Made by a program: the position numbers and the translations under genes. The notes beneath the pieces were generated by a model. That model did not search any database. It was given only the letters and a program-made list of their open reading frames with translations, and had not been told where the DNA came from. From Paraburkholderia sp. CNPSo 3272 (lineage in GTDB: Bacteria > Pseudomonadota > Gammaproteobacteria > Burkholderiales > Burkholderiaceae), in the NCBI RefSeq assembly GCF_024206495.1, contig NZ_JAMBPQ010000003.1, positions 248,001 through 312,000 on the forward strand: a stretch of 64,000 bases of DNA, in the 5' to 3' direction. Shown here piece by piece: positions 45,574-55,293 of the stretch (the first letter of the stretch is position 1; every line of letters starts with the position of its first letter).

Positions 45574-46782
45574 CTACCAGTTCCACATCGATCCGTCGCC
45601 CAGACGGGCGACCGGCAGATAGGCGCGTTCATAGGGATATTTCGCGGCCAGCGTCTCGTCGATGTCCACGCCGAGCCCCGGCGCGTCGTCCATCACGAGG
45701 AAGCCGTTCTCGAAGCGGTACTGATGCGGGAACACGGCATTCGTGAGCGCGTTGTGCGGCATCAGTTCCTGAATGCCGAAGTTCGGCGCCCACAGGCCGA
45801 AGTTCACGGCGGCGGCCATGCAGACCGGCGAAAGATCGGTGGCGCCATGAAAGCCCGTGCGCACCTGGTACATGGCCGCGTAGTCGGCAATGCGGCGCAT
45901 ATGCGTAATGCCGCCCGCGTGCACGATGGTCGCGCGGATATAGTCGATCAGCTGTTCGCGTATCAGGTCCTTGCAGTCCCAGATCGAGTTGAACACCTCG
46001 CCCACCGCGAGCGGCGTGCTGGTGTGGCTGCGGATCAGGCGGAAACTCTCCTGGTTCTCGACCGGTGTCGCGTCTTCCAGCCAGAAGAGGCGATACGGCT
46101 CCAGGTCGCGGCCGAGGCGCGCGGCCTCGATCGGCGTGAGGCGGTGGTGCGCGTCGTGCAGCAGATGCGGGCCGAAGCCCACGGCCTCGCGCACCTTGCG
46201 AAAGAGTTCGGGCGTATGGCGCAAATAGAGCGCCGTGTCCCACGGCTCCTCCGGCGGCAGCCCCTTCTGGGCAGGCTCGTACTCGCCCTTGACCTTGCCC
46301 ACGCCATACACCTTGTCGAGACCGGGCACGCCCGACTGCACGCGAATCGCCTGGTAGCCCTCCTCCACATGCTGGCGCACCGCGTCGATGGCCTCTTCGT
46401 GGTCGCGCCCGTTTGCGTGACCGTAGACCATGAGCCCTTCGCGGCTCTTGCCGCCTAGCAGCTGATACACGGGCATGTTCGCGAGTTTGCCCTTGATATC
46501 CCAGAGCGCCATGTCGACAGCGGCGATCGCCGTCATCGTGACCGGGCCGCGCCGCCAGTACGCGCCGCGATAGAGGTATTGCCAGATGTCCTCGATATTG
46601 CGCGGGTCGCGGCCCACGAGGCATGCGAACACGTGATCTTCGAGGTACGCGCGCACGGCCAGCTCGCGGCCGTTGAGCGTCGCGTCGCCGAGACCGTACA
46701 CGCCTTCGTCGGTCACGATCTTCACGGTCACGAAATTGCGGCCGGGGCAGGTGACGATCGTCTGCAGCCGTTCAATCTTCAA
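45574..46782 (-). CDS. manD: D-mannonate dehydratase ManD (enolase superfamily)
   Basis: A 402-aa protein, the exact length of characterised ManD. It dehydrates D-mannonate to 2-keto-3-deoxy-D-gluconate. Visible: [31 protein letters not shown] and WLEDATP (metal-binding acids), [10 protein letters not shown], and [13 protein letters not shown] with the catalytic His; the end DGSMWNW is typical. Start is TTG 46782 with GGAGAC upstream; no ATG is available. First in a two-gene unit with the Zn-dehydrogenase, downstream of the GntR gene. Confidence 0.95.
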   Translation of the reverse strand: MKIERLQTIVTCPGRNFVTVKIVTDEGVYGLGDATLNGRELAVRAYLEDHVFACLVGRDPRNIEDIWQYLYRGAYWRRGPVTMTAIAAVDMALWDIKGKLANMPVYQLLGGKSREGLMVYGHANGRDHEEAIDAVRQHVEEGYQAIRVQSGVPGLDKVYGVGKVKGEYEPAQKGLPPEEPWDTALYLRHTPELFRKVREAVGFGPHLLHDAHHRLTPIEAARLGRDLEPYRLFWLEDATPVENQESFRLIRSHTSTPLAVGEVFNSIWDCKDLIREQLIDYIRATIVHAGGITHMRRIADYAAMYQVRTGFHGATDLSPVCMAAAVNFGLWAPNFGIQELMPHNALTNAVFPHQYRFENGFLVMDDAPGLGVDIDETLAAKYPYERAYLPVARLGDGSMWNW

Positions 46783-46801
46783 TTGCTGTCTCCACTCTCT
46801 T

Positions 46802-47533
46802 TCATTCGACGAAATAGTCGGGCACGCGCGCCTGCACTTCCGGCAGATGCGAGCCCACGCGGTCGATATGGCTCGCCACCGTGGCCCCCAGTTGCGCGAA
46901 GTTGCGCGAAGCCATATGCGCGAGGATCAGTTCGTGTTCGCGCAGCGCGCGCTGCGCATGGTCCGCCACACGGTCGAGCAGCAGCCAGCGCACGCGGTCG
47001 AACTGGCGCTTCATCGGCTGCAGCATTTCCCACACATGCGAGCGGCCCGCGAATTCGAAGAGGCGCCGGTGCATCAGCTCGTCGAGATCGAAAAAGCGGT
47101 CCACGTCGCCGCGCGCGACCGCGTCGCGCTGGTCGTCGACGATCCGGCCGAACTCCGCGAGCTGGTCGGCTGTGATGGTCTGGGCCAGTTGCACGTGGTT
47201 CGCGCATTCGAGCGTGCTGCGCGCGAAGCGTCCCTCTTCGAGCTGCGATACGGAGATCGGCGCGACGATCGTGCCGACCTTGCGGTAGATGTTCACGAGA
47301 TGTTCGTCGGCTAGCTGCGCGAGCGCTTCGCGCACCGGCGTGCGGCTCACCTGTAGCGCTTCGGCAATCGCGGCTTCGGAGAGGCTGGCGTGCGGCGGCA
47401 GCGCGCCGCGCACGATCGCGTCGCGCAGAAAAGCATGCACTTGTGGGCGATAGGAAGTGGCGGGATTGGCGACGAATCCGCTCAGTGCGGCGAGGACAGT
47501 GTCCTCTTGCGGTTCGATGACGGTCTGGCTCAT
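46802..47533 (-). CDS. GntR-family (FCD) regulator of the aldonate cluster
   Basis: About 243 aa: winged HTH in residues 30-90 ([20 protein letters not shown]) and an FCD effector domain with conserved Asp and three His ([31 protein letters not shown]) that bind a metal in this family. FCD regulators such as UxuR/ExuR respond to sugar acids. ATG 47533 is chosen though its ribosome site is weak. It sits 20 bases upstream of manD and is probably cotranscribed; two palindromes upstream are its likely operators. Confidence 0.9.
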   Translation of the reverse strand: MSQTVIEPQEDTVLAALSGFVANPATSYRPQVHAFLRDAIVRGALPPHASLSEAAIAEALQVSRTPVREALAQLADEHLVNIYRKVGTIVAPISVSQLEEGRFARSTLECANHVQLAQTITADQLAEFGRIVDDQRDAVARGDVDRFFDLDELMHRRLFEFAGRSHVWEMLQPMKRQFDRVRWLLLDRVADHAQRALREHELILAHMASRNFAQLGATVASHIDRVGSHLPEVQARVPDYFVE

Positions 47534-47551
47534 GTCGGTCAAGGGTGACTG

Positions 47552-47570
47552 TTTGTACCATGGTAGCAAA
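47552..47570. promoter_or_regulatory. GntR operator, copy 1 (imperfect)
   Basis: TTTGTACCATGGTAGCAAA, close to the perfect palindrome at 47650-47663, just upstream of the gntR start. It would mediate autoregulation together with copy 2. Confidence 0.65.
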
Positions 47571-47649
47571 AACATTTTACGATCCATGCATAGCGTTAAC
47601 CCCGATAAAACGAGATAAAACATCGGACTAAGCTTCAGGCATTCGCTTG

Positions 47650-47663
47650 TGTACCATGGTACA
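47650..47663. promoter_or_regulatory. GntR operator, copy 2 (perfect)
   Basis: TGTACCATGGTACA is a perfect 14-bp palindrome ending five bases before the start of the oxidoreductase gene. Two such sites about 90 bases apart in a divergent region suit repression of both directions. Confidence 0.75.
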
Positions 47664-47668
47664 AACCA

Positions 47669-49144
47669 ATGACGATACCTCTTTTGTGTGAGCGTTCACT
47701 AACTAACACCGCGACGACTGTCCGCCAACCGGGGTACGACCGCCAGTGCGTGCGCCCCGGCATCGTCCATCTCGGTCTGGGTGCGTTTCATCGCGCGCAC
47801 CAGGCGCTCTATACGGAAGCGCTGCTCGAGCGCGGCGACACGCGCTGGGGCATAGTCGGCGTGAGCCTGCGAGAGAGGCGCGTGCCGCAGGCGCTGGCCG
47901 CCCAGGACCACCTCTATTCGGTCACCGAGCGCAGCGGCGAGACGACGGCGTGCCGCGTGGTCGGCGCCCTGCGCGACGCGCTGTACGCGCCCGAGGCGAT
48001 GGACCGGGTGCTCGGCGCGATTGCGGACCCCGGCGTGGCCGTCGTGAGCTTGACCGTGACGGAGAAGGGCTACAGCATCGCGCCCGCCGGTGCCGAGCTG
48101 GACGCCGGCGACCCCGGCATCTGCCACGACCTCATGACACCCGACGCGCCGCGCACCACGCTTGGCGTGCTCGCCGCGGGCATCCGCAGCCGCTCCGCCG
48201 GCGCGCCGCTCACGGTGGTCTGCTGCGACAACATGCAGGCCAACGGCGACACGCTGCGCAAGCTGCTGATCCAGTATGCGGAGCAGGTCGACCCGGCGCT
48301 CGCGCGCCGGATCGGCGAGACAATCGCGTTTCCCAACACGATGGTCGATCGCATCGTGCCGGCCGCCACGCCCGCGTCGCTCGACGCGGTGGCGACGCAA
48401 CTCGGCCTGCGCGACGAAGCCGCGATCGTATGCGAGCCGTTCACCCAGTGGGTCATGGAAGACCGCTTCAGCGGCCCGCGCCCCGCGTGGGAAGACGCGG
48501 GCGCGCTGCTCACGCGCGATGTGCACCCGTACGAGGCCATGAAACTGCGCCTGCTGAACGGCTCGCATTCGGCGATTGCGTACGTGGGTCAGTTGCGCGG
48601 GCGCGAAACCGTTTCCGATGCGATGGACGATCCCGCGATGGCCGCGTTCGTGCGCGCGCTGATGACCGAGGACCTGCTCGCCACTGTGACGGTCCCGCCT
48701 GGCTTCGACGTTCATTCGTACTGCCAGGATCTGCTGGCGCGCTTTGCCAACCCGACGCTCGCGCACCGTACCAGCCAGATCGCGACGGACGGCACGCAGA
48801 AAGTACCGGTGCGCTGGCTACCTGCGCTGCGCGAGAGCCTCGCGCACGGTATCGAGCGTCCTCATCTCGAACGCGCGCTCGCCGCCTGGCTGCACTACCT
48901 CGCGGCCGAACGCAGCGACGCGGGCACGTCGATCGTGTTGAGCGACCCCGGCGCCCCTGCGCTCGCCGCGAAGCTGCGCAGCGCGAGCACGGCGCTTGAC
49001 GCCGTGCAAGCCGCCCTGTCGCACACGAGCGTCTTTGGCGCCGCGCCCTGGCCGCAGGCGTTCGCCCAGCGGCTCGGCCGCCATCTGCAATCGCTGCGCC
49101 GGCACGGCACGAACGCGCTGCTGTCCTGCCCCGCGCCGGCCTGA
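47669..49144 (+). CDS. Mannitol dehydrogenase family oxidoreductase, probable fructuronate reductase
   Basis: A 491-aa long-chain polyol dehydrogenase. N-terminal NAD domain: IVHLGLGAFHRAHQALYTEA. Conserved central parts: VSLTVTEKGY, VVCCDNMQANGDTL, FPNTMVDRIVP and the catalytic KLRLLNGSHSAIAYVG (Lys-Asn-His region). In this cluster reduction of D-fructuronate to D-mannonate (UxuB function) is the best fit, feeding ManD; mannitol or arabinitol oxidation remains possible. No ribosome site separates the operator and the ATG, so the message may be leaderless or use a later start. Confidence 0.88.
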   Translation: MTIPLLCERSLTNTATTVRQPGYDRQCVRPGIVHLGLGAFHRAHQALYTEALLERGDTRWGIVGVSLRERRVPQALAAQDHLYSVTERSGETTACRVVGALRDALYAPEAMDRVLGAIADPGVAVVSLTVTEKGYSIAPAGAELDAGDPGICHDLMTPDAPRTTLGVLAAGIRSRSAGAPLTVVCCDNMQANGDTLRKLLIQYAEQVDPALARRIGETIAFPNTMVDRIVPAATPASLDAVATQLGLRDEAAIVCEPFTQWVMEDRFSGPRPAWEDAGALLTRDVHPYEAMKLRLLNGSHSAIAYVGQLRGRETVSDAMDDPAMAAFVRALMTEDLLATVTVPPGFDVHSYCQDLLARFANPTLAHRTSQIATDGTQKVPVRWLPALRESLAHGIERPHLERALAAWLHYLAAERSDAGTSIVLSDPGAPALAAKLRSASTALDAVQAALSHTSVFGAAPWPQAFAQRLGRHLQSLRRHGTNALLSCPAPA

Positions 49145-49186
49145 AACCGCACGCGCGCCCAACTCGATAAAGACTGGAGACAGAAC

Positions 49187-50488
49187 ATGAAGCAACGCAC
49201 GATGGGATGGATAACCGTATTCCTGTTATTTCTCGTCTACGGCATCAATTACCTCGACCGGGTGGCGCTCTCGATCACCGCACCGCTCGTTCAAAAGGAC
49301 CTCGGCATCGATGCGGCGCAGATGGGCATCGTGTTCAGCAGCTTCTTCGTAGGCTATGCGCTGTTCAACTTCGTGGGCGGCCTCGCGAGCGACAAGCTCG
49401 GGCCGAAGATCGTGTATGTCCTCGCGGTCGGGCTGTGGTCGATCTTCTGCGGGCTCACGGCCGTGGCCGTGGGCTTCGCGAGCCTGCTCGTGCTGCGCGT
49501 GCTGTTCGGCATGGCCGAAGGGCCGCTCTGCGCAGGCGCGAACAAGATGGTCAACAACTGGATGCCGCGCGACATCGCCGCGACTTCCATGGGACTCCTG
49601 AGCGCCGGCTCGCCGCTCGGCGGCGCAATTGCCGGCCCGGTGATCGGGCTGCTCGCGATCAGCTTCGGCTGGCGCCCCGCGTTCTGGATCATCTGCGCGA
49701 TTGGCCTCGTATGGTGCGTCGCGTGGATGCTGCTCACCGCCAACCGTCCTTCGGAAAGCCGCTTTGTCAGCACGCTCGACGAAGCCGAGCCGGCGCGGCG
49801 GGGGCAGGGCGTCGCGCACACGAGCCGCGCGGTGCCCGACAGCGCCGCTTCTTTGCCGCTCTCGGCATGGCTGCGCCAGCCGCTCGTGATCGCGACGGCC
49901 GTGGCGTTCTTCGCCTACAACTACGTGCTGTTCTTTTTTCTGAGCTGGTTCCCCAGCTACCTCGTGCAGGCGCATCACCTCAACATCCGCGAGATGAGTC
50001 TCGCCACCGTCGTGCCCTGGCTCGTGGGCACCGTTGGCCTCGCGGCGGGCGGCGCGATCTCCGATGCGATCTTCCGCTGGACCGGCAAGCTCATGCTCTC
50101 GCGCAAGATTGTCCTTTCCACTTGTCTCGCGGCGACGGGCGTGTGCGTGGGTGTTGCCGGCCTCGTGCATACGGCTGTCGCGGCCATCGCACTGATGTCG
50201 ATTGCGCTCTTCCTGCTCTATGTGACGGGCGCGCTCTACTGGGCGATCGTGCAGGACGTCGTGCATCCCGCCAGGGTGGGCAGCGTGAGCGGCTGCATGC
50301 ACTGCGCGGGCAGCCTTTCGGGCGTGATCGGGCCAGCCGTGACAGGCTTGCTGGTGGAGCGCAGCGGCTCGTTCGCCACGGCGTTCGTGCTGGCCGGTGC
50401 GGTTGCACTCACAGGCGCGGCGCTCTCGGCAATTTTCATTCGCGACGCACGCAAGAGCGCGCCGCTCACGGACGAGGCATATTCTTAA
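49187..50488 (+). CDS. MFS transporter, hexuronate/aldonate type (anion:cation symporter family)
   Basis: A 433-aa 12-helix transporter. It starts WITVFLLFLVYGINYLDRVA, then the loop FVGGLASDKLGPKIVYV and FGMAEGPLCAGANKMVNNWM, all typical of ExuT/GudP-like carriers. GGAGAC precedes the ATG, 42 bases after the reductase gene stop, so they form an operon. It likely imports the sugar acid handled by this cluster. Confidence 0.9.
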   Translation: MKQRTMGWITVFLLFLVYGINYLDRVALSITAPLVQKDLGIDAAQMGIVFSSFFVGYALFNFVGGLASDKLGPKIVYVLAVGLWSIFCGLTAVAVGFASLLVLRVLFGMAEGPLCAGANKMVNNWMPRDIAATSMGLLSAGSPLGGAIAGPVIGLLAISFGWRPAFWIICAIGLVWCVAWMLLTANRPSESRFVSTLDEAEPARRGQGVAHTSRAVPDSAASLPLSAWLRQPLVIATAVAFFAYNYVLFFFLSWFPSYLVQAHHLNIREMSLATVVPWLVGTVGLAAGGAISDAIFRWTGKLMLSRKIVLSTCLAATGVCVGVAGLVHTAVAAIALMSIALFLLYVTGALYWAIVQDVVHPARVGSVSGCMHCAGSLSGVIGPAVTGLLVERSGSFATAFVLAGAVALTGAALSAIFIRDARKSAPLTDEAYS

Positions 50489-50523
50489 CCAGCGCGTAAC
50501 CAGCGTGTGCGCTGTCGGCGACA

Positions 50524-52545
50524 TCACATCGTCATCGCGAGCCGCGTGGCCTGATCGATAGCGCGCAACGCATCGAGTTCGGCGGCGACATCAGCGCCGC
50601 CTATCACCTTCGGTTTCGCCGCGCGCGCGACGAGTTCATCGTAAAGCTTACGGTTCGAATTCTGGCCTGCGCACAGCACGACATGATCGACGGCGAGCAC
50701 ATGCGGCTTGCCATCGACGCGATAATGCAGGCCTTCGTCGTCGATCGCATCGTAGGTCACGCCCGAGGTCATCATCACACGCGCCTTGCGCAGGCGGGCC
50801 TTCAAGATCCATCCCGTCGATTTGCCGAGGCCCTTGCCGAGCGGTTCCTCCTTGCGCTGAAACATGTGAACGCTACGGCGCGGCGCGCCATGAGCGTCGC
50901 TACGCGTTAAGCCGCCCGCATCCGCATTCGCGGGATCGACGCCCCACGCGCGGAAAAACGCGCCACGGTCCAGCGATTCCAGCGCGTCGCCCAGCAGATA
51001 CTCGGCCACGTCGAAACCGATGCCGCCCGCGCCGACGATCGCCACGCGCGCACCTACTTCGACCTGGCCCGCGAGCACATCGATATACGACACCGCCTTC
51101 GGATGATCGGCACCCACGATATCGGGCATGCGCGGGATGACGCCGGTGGCGATGATGATCTCGTCGAACGCCTCGCTCGCGAGTTCGTCGGCCGTTGCCG
51201 CTTGCCCGAGCCGCAATGTCACGCCGAGCCGCTTTAACCGTACCTCGAAATAGCGCAGCATCTCGTGAAACTCGGCTTTGCCGGGCACGACCTTCGCAAG
51301 ATTCAGTTGGCCGCCCAACCGCGCATGCGCTTCGAACAGCGTGAGCGTATGGCCACGTTCGGCGGCGTTGATCGCGAACGCCATGCCGGCCGGTCCGCCG
51401 CCCACGACCGCGATGCGTTTGGGCTGCAAGGCCTTGCCCGCCGCGAATTCGATCTCGCGCCCGGCGCGCGGATTGACGAGGCAAGTGGCCGTGCGTTCCG
51501 TGAAGATTCGGTCGAGGCAGGCCTGATTGCAGCCGATGCACGTGTTGATTTCGTCGGCCATGCCAAGCCGCGTTTTCTTCGCGAAGTCCGGGTCGGCGAG
51601 CAGCGGGCGCGCCATCGAAACGAGGTCGGCCACACCCGAGGCGATCAGTTCCTCCGCGACTTCAGGCGTGTTGATGCGGTTCGACGCCATCACCGGAATC
51701 GACACCGCCTCTTTGACGTTGCGAATCGCGTCGCGCCAGGCCGCGCGCGGCACGCACGCCGCGATGGTCGGCACCGCCGACTCGTGCCAGCCCACGCCCG
51801 TGTTGATGAGGTCCGCGCCGGCCGCTTCTATCTCCTTCGCGAACGCCGCGATCTCGACGCCGCTCATGCCGCCTTCCACGAGGTCGATGGAAGAGATGCG
51901 GTAGATCAGCATGGGCTCGCGGCCCATTTGCGCGCGCACGGCGCGTACGATGTCGAGCGCAAAGCGGATGCGGCCTGCGAAGCTGCCACCGAATTCGTCG
52001 TCGCGCGCGTTGGTGACGGCCGCCGTGAACTCGTTGATGAGATAGCCTTCCGAGCCCATGATCTCCACGCCGTCGTAGCCGGCCTGGACCGCGAGCGCCG
52101 CCGTGCGGGCGAAGTCGTCGATGGTGGCACGCACTTCCTGAGTGCTGAGCGCGCGTGGCGCGTACGCGTTGATTCTCGCCTTGGCGCCCGTGGGCCCCAC
52201 GCACTCCGGCACCTTCGCATAGCGGCCCGCGTGCAGGATCTGCAGCACGATCCTGCCGCCCGACTCGTGAACCGCGCGCGTCACCGCACGATGCTCGTCG
52301 ATCTGCTCCGCGCGATTGAAGAGCGGGCCTCCCGTCTCCATCACGCCTTCGGGATTCGGCGAAAACCCGCCGCTCAGAATCAGGCCGATCTCGCCGGCCG
52401 CGCGCGCCGCATAGAACGCGGCGAGACGCTCATGCGGACGGTCGAGCGTTTCGAGCCGCGTGTGCATCGCACCCATCACCATGCGGTTGGGCAGCAGCGT
52501 CGCGCCAACGCGAAGCGGGGTCAAAAGCCGATCGTAGATCGCCAT
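50524..52545 (-). CDS. fadH: NADPH-dependent 2,4-dienoyl-CoA reductase-like flavoprotein
   Basis: A 673-aa Old-Yellow-Enzyme/FMN barrel fused to an FAD/NADPH module, normal length. Barrel motifs: LPNRMVMGAMHT, LQILHAGRYAK, EGYLINEFTAAVTN. The 4Fe-4S cysteines are in CIGCNQACLD and CLVNP; then VVGGGPAGMAFA and IVGAGGIGFD. In fatty-acid breakdown it reduces 2,4-dienoyl-CoA. A similar layout exists in other reductases of this family, so the substrate is not certain. Start ATG 52545. A MarR gene is divergent from it. Confidence 0.9.
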   Translation of the reverse strand: MAIYDRLLTPLRVGATLLPNRMVMGAMHTRLETLDRPHERLAAFYAARAAGEIGLILSGGFSPNPEGVMETGGPLFNRAEQIDEHRAVTRAVHESGGRIVLQILHAGRYAKVPECVGPTGAKARINAYAPRALSTQEVRATIDDFARTAALAVQAGYDGVEIMGSEGYLINEFTAAVTNARDDEFGGSFAGRIRFALDIVRAVRAQMGREPMLIYRISSIDLVEGGMSGVEIAAFAKEIEAAGADLINTGVGWHESAVPTIAACVPRAAWRDAIRNVKEAVSIPVMASNRINTPEVAEELIASGVADLVSMARPLLADPDFAKKTRLGMADEINTCIGCNQACLDRIFTERTATCLVNPRAGREIEFAAGKALQPKRIAVVGGGPAGMAFAINAAERGHTLTLFEAHARLGGQLNLAKVVPGKAEFHEMLRYFEVRLKRLGVTLRLGQAATADELASEAFDEIIIATGVIPRMPDIVGADHPKAVSYIDVLAGQVEVGARVAIVGAGGIGFDVAEYLLGDALESLDRGAFFRAWGVDPANADAGGLTRSDAHGAPRRSVHMFQRKEEPLGKGLGKSTGWILKARLRKARVMMTSGVTYDAIDDEGLHYRVDGKPHVLAVDHVVLCAGQNSNRKLYDELVARAAKPKVIGGADVAAELDALRAIDQATRLAMTM

Positions 52546-52742
52546 GGGATGTCTCTTGATATTCTCGTGCGTCGTTTCCACACTCTAGGCGAGGCTCCCA
52601 ATTACGTCAACATCATGATATAAATTGAGGGCGCGAGGATGGGTATTGCCCGAGTGGACGGCGCGCTCGCTTCCTTTCAATATTTTCGTATCACGTATTT
52701 GTCTCGTTGCCGCCGGACTCGCGCGGTGACCGAAAGGCGCCC

Positions 52743-53237
52743 ATGACCCAGAACGACCCTTCGTACGATCAATCCGTCTCGTCGATTCACAACCGCTTGT
52801 TCTTCCGCCTGTTCCAGGCGGGCAACACGCTCGACCGGCAGACAACCAAGGCGCTCGGCATCACGACCGTGCAGTGGTCGGTGCTCGGCGCGCTGTCGCG
52901 ACCGCAGGTTGAGGAGGGCATGTCGTTTTCCGAACTGGCCGACTATCTCGTCGTGAGCCGCCAGAGTCTCGACGGCGTGCTCAAGCGCCTCGAGCGCGAC
53001 GATCACGTGCTGCGCGTGGCCGACACCGTGGACCGGCGCGCGAAAAAAGTGGTGCTCACAGAGCAGGGCAAGGTGTTCTGGGAGAGCTTGCAGCCGAAGA
53101 TCTACGAGTTCTATCGTCAGGCGCTCGCGAGCTTTCGCTTCGATGACAAGGTCTCGCTCGTGCACTTCCTCAACCAACTGAACAAGGGCATGGACGAGAT
53201 CGATCTCGGCGAAGCGGCGCAGCGCGAGGAGGAGTGA
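52743..53237 (+). CDS. MarR-family transcriptional regulator
   Basis: A 164-aa winged-helix protein: TTVQWSVLGALSRPQ, recognition helix ADYLVVSRQSLDGVLKRLER, wing VDRRAKKVVLTEQG, and C-terminal dimerisation helices. Divergent from the fadH-like gene; the region between contains an imperfect palindrome at 52607-52628 (TCAA...TTGA) that may be its operator. It probably represses the reductase and itself until an aromatic or acyl ligand appears. Confidence 0.92.
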   Translation: MTQNDPSYDQSVSSIHNRLFFRLFQAGNTLDRQTTKALGITTVQWSVLGALSRPQVEEGMSFSELADYLVVSRQSLDGVLKRLERDDHVLRVADTVDRRAKKVVLTEQGKVFWESLQPKIYEFYRQALASFRFDDKVSLVHFLNQLNKGMDEIDLGEAAQREEE

Positions 53238-53480
53238 ATGCACGCTCGCGCTTTCATATCGTGCAATGCGCGCCCGGTGTGTGCAAATTACGCATTTTCG
53301 AATGGGGGCCCGCAATTGCACATCGAAGGACACCTTCTCTTATCGTGAAAGACATCGCGTAAACCATTGAACCACAAGGAAATTTCAGCGCCGAAAACCC
53401 GCGAGGATGCCGTCTTTCACTGCGATAGACTGAATCCAATCGACGCTTCTTATTCGCTTGTTAATCAATGGAGATTGATC

Positions 53481-53705
53481 ATGGACGTCTATGTCGAACC
53501 GTTACCGAGAGGCCAATGGGGACCAATCGATGGCTACGCCCTGGAGTTCGCGGACGGCAGCAAATTCGCCGAGAACATCTTTCGCTCCGAGCTTCTCGCG
53601 ATTAGCGAAATCGTCCTGAGAGGCTATAAGCCGCTGCTGGCGAACGTCCGCATCACGGACAAGCAGGCCAACGCGCACTGGAAGCGCCCCGAAACTGCGC
53701 GCTGA
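53481..53705 (+). CDS. Small conserved hypothetical protein
   Basis: A 74-aa protein (MDVYVEPLPRGQWGPIDGYA, then SELLAISEIVLRGYKPLLAN) with GGAG placed before ATG 53481. No signal peptide or membrane helix. I recognise it as a widespread Burkholderia orphan but no family name or role. Confidence 0.65.
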   Translation: MDVYVEPLPRGQWGPIDGYALEFADGSKFAENIFRSELLAISEIVLRGYKPLLANVRITDKQANAHWKRPETAR

Positions 53706-53789
53706 CGCACCTTGAGCACCCGTTCGTCACGCTCGTGAGCACGGCCGATTGTGCGTTCGACCGCGCATCCGAGTGACGGACGGCGCGCT

Positions 53790-54803
53790 TTAAAACCCTT
53801 CGAGCACGAGCTTGCCGCGCGAGCGGTTGGTTTCCACGAGCTCGTGCGCCCGGCGCAGGTTCGCCGCATTGATGGTCCCGAAGCTCTCGTTGAGCGTCGT
53901 GCGCAACACGCCTTCGTCGATGAGCGAAGCCATGCGCTCGAGCAGATCATGCTGGCGAATCTGATCTTTCGTCCCGAACATCGAGCGCGTAAACATGAAC
54001 TCCCAATGCAGGGCCACGCTCTTGGTCTTGAGCTTGCGGAAGTCGACCAGTTCCGGGTCGTCGATCAGCGCGAGATGCCCCTGCGGATTAATCGAGGCGA
54101 CGATCTCGTCGAAGTGACGGTCGGTCTGATTCAGGCTCGCGATATAGTCCACGCCTTCCATGCCGATACGCTTGAGTTCCTGCGAAAGCGGCTTCGTATG
54201 ATCGATGACGCGATGGGCGCCCAGCTCGCTCACCCACTTCGACGTTTCAGGCCGCGACGCCGTGCCGATCACCGTGAGGCCCGTGAGCTTGCGCGCCAAC
54301 TGCACGAGAATCGAACCGACGCCGCGCGCCGCGCCGATCACGAGCAGCGAGTCGCCGGACGGCGCCGTGCCCTCGGGCACCTTGAGGCGGTCGAAAAGCA
54401 ACTCCCACGCCGTGATGGAGGTGAGCGGCAACGCAGCCGCCTCCGCGAAGTTGAGGCTTTGCGGCATGCGGCCCACGATGCGCTCGTCCACCACGTGCAA
54501 TTCGCTGTTGGTGCCAGGGCGCAGCAGCGAGCCCGCATACCACACCCGGTCGCCCGGCTTGAAGAGCGTCACGTCACGGCCCACGGCGCGCACGACGCCG
54601 CTCGCGTCCCAGCCGATCACTTTCGGCTCGCCGTTTTCGGGCGCTTTGTTCGCGCGCACCTTCACGTCGACCGGGTTCACCGACACGGCATGCACTTCAA
54701 CGAGCAGATCGCGCGGGCCCGGCTGCGGCTCGGGGACCTCGAGATCGATCAGCGATTCGGGCTCGCTGATGGGGAGATTGCGGTAATAACCAATCGCTTT
54801 CAT
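53790..54803 (-). CDS. Zinc-type alcohol dehydrogenase-like quinone oxidoreductase
   Basis: A 337-aa medium-chain reductase lacking structural and catalytic zinc ligands, as in the quinone-oxidoreductase branch. Visible: VNPVDVKVRANKAP, PKVIGWDASGVV, the NADPH loop VIGAARGVGSILVQLARKLT, and YIASLNQTDRHFDEIV. The start is MKAIGYYRN at 54803 with GGAGG upstream. It lies 19 bases after a monooxygenase-like gene on the same strand, so they are probably cotranscribed and act on quinones or enones. The actual substrate is unknown. Confidence 0.9.
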   Translation of the reverse strand: MKAIGYYRNLPISEPESLIDLEVPEPQPGPRDLLVEVHAVSVNPVDVKVRANKAPENGEPKVIGWDASGVVRAVGRDVTLFKPGDRVWYAGSLLRPGTNSELHVVDERIVGRMPQSLNFAEAAALPLTSITAWELLFDRLKVPEGTAPSGDSLLVIGAARGVGSILVQLARKLTGLTVIGTASRPETSKWVSELGAHRVIDHTKPLSQELKRIGMEGVDYIASLNQTDRHFDEIVASINPQGHLALIDDPELVDFRKLKTKSVALHWEFMFTRSMFGTKDQIRQHDLLERMASLIDEGVLRTTLNESFGTINAANLRRAHELVETNRSRGKLVLEGF

Positions 54804-54822
54804 CGTGAATACCTCCAGACAG

Positions 54823-55134
54823 TCAAATTGCGGGAAACCGGCTTTGTTGAACGTGCGGCTCGAAGTGATAGAGGTCGGGGTCCGCCGAGAAGTACGGCCA
54901 CAGTGTGTGCAGAAAGCTCTGGAAATCGCCATGCAGCATGAACGCGCTCTGCGCGTCGAGGGAGTCCCATTGCACTTCCAGCACGTAGCAACCTTCATCT
55001 TCGCACTGCGGACCGAGGCGGTGCCCGCGATAACCCGGCTTGTCCGTGAGTAACGGGCATACGCGCAGCCAGGCCGCCTCGAAATGCGAAATCTTGTCGG
55101 CTCGCAGGTAAAAGCGGCCTATCGCGACGATCAT
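54823..55134 (-). CDS. Antibiotic biosynthesis monooxygenase (ABM) domain protein
   Basis: A 103-aa ferredoxin-like ABM-type protein: MIVAIGRFYLRADKISHFEA, CYVLEVQWDSLDAQSAFMLH and the terminal FEPHV fit the small YgiN/ABM family. Members act on quinols or as detoxifying monooxygenases. GGAGAC precedes the ATG. Pairing with a quinone oxidoreductase supports a quinone-redox role; a divergent or nearby LysR gene may control both. Confidence 0.8.
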   Translation of the reverse strand: MIVAIGRFYLRADKISHFEAAWLRVCPLLTDKPGYRGHRLGPQCEDEGCYVLEVQWDSLDAQSAFMLHGDFQSFLHTLWPYFSADPDLYHFEPHVQQSRFPAI

Positions 55135-55293
55135 GCAAGTCTCCGTGCCGTTCGTGTTGGTACGAATAATCGGCCCGCGCGCCGGGCGCGCCTAGCGGCA
55201 AACGCCGAATTCAGCTTCAAAGCTGCTTTGAAGATCGGGGGGCGACCCGGCCGGGTATCGGACCAGCGAGCGGACCTACCGCGGAATCAAATA

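Noticed and set aside
47746..50499. Long frames of more than 400 codons overlapping the reductase and MFS genes
   Set aside because: They are alternate frames of the real genes in high-GC DNA; the composition is dominated by Arg, Ala and Gly and no family is recognisable.
51265..52623. A 452-codon plus-strand frame opposite the fadH-like gene
   Set aside because: It is a mirror of the real gene on the opposite strand, with no ribosome site or domain.
54804..54998. A 65-residue N-terminal extension of the quinone oxidoreductase
   Set aside because: It overlaps the monooxygenase gene out of frame, is Cys/Arg-rich, and the ATG at 54803 has a GGAGG site and starts the domain.
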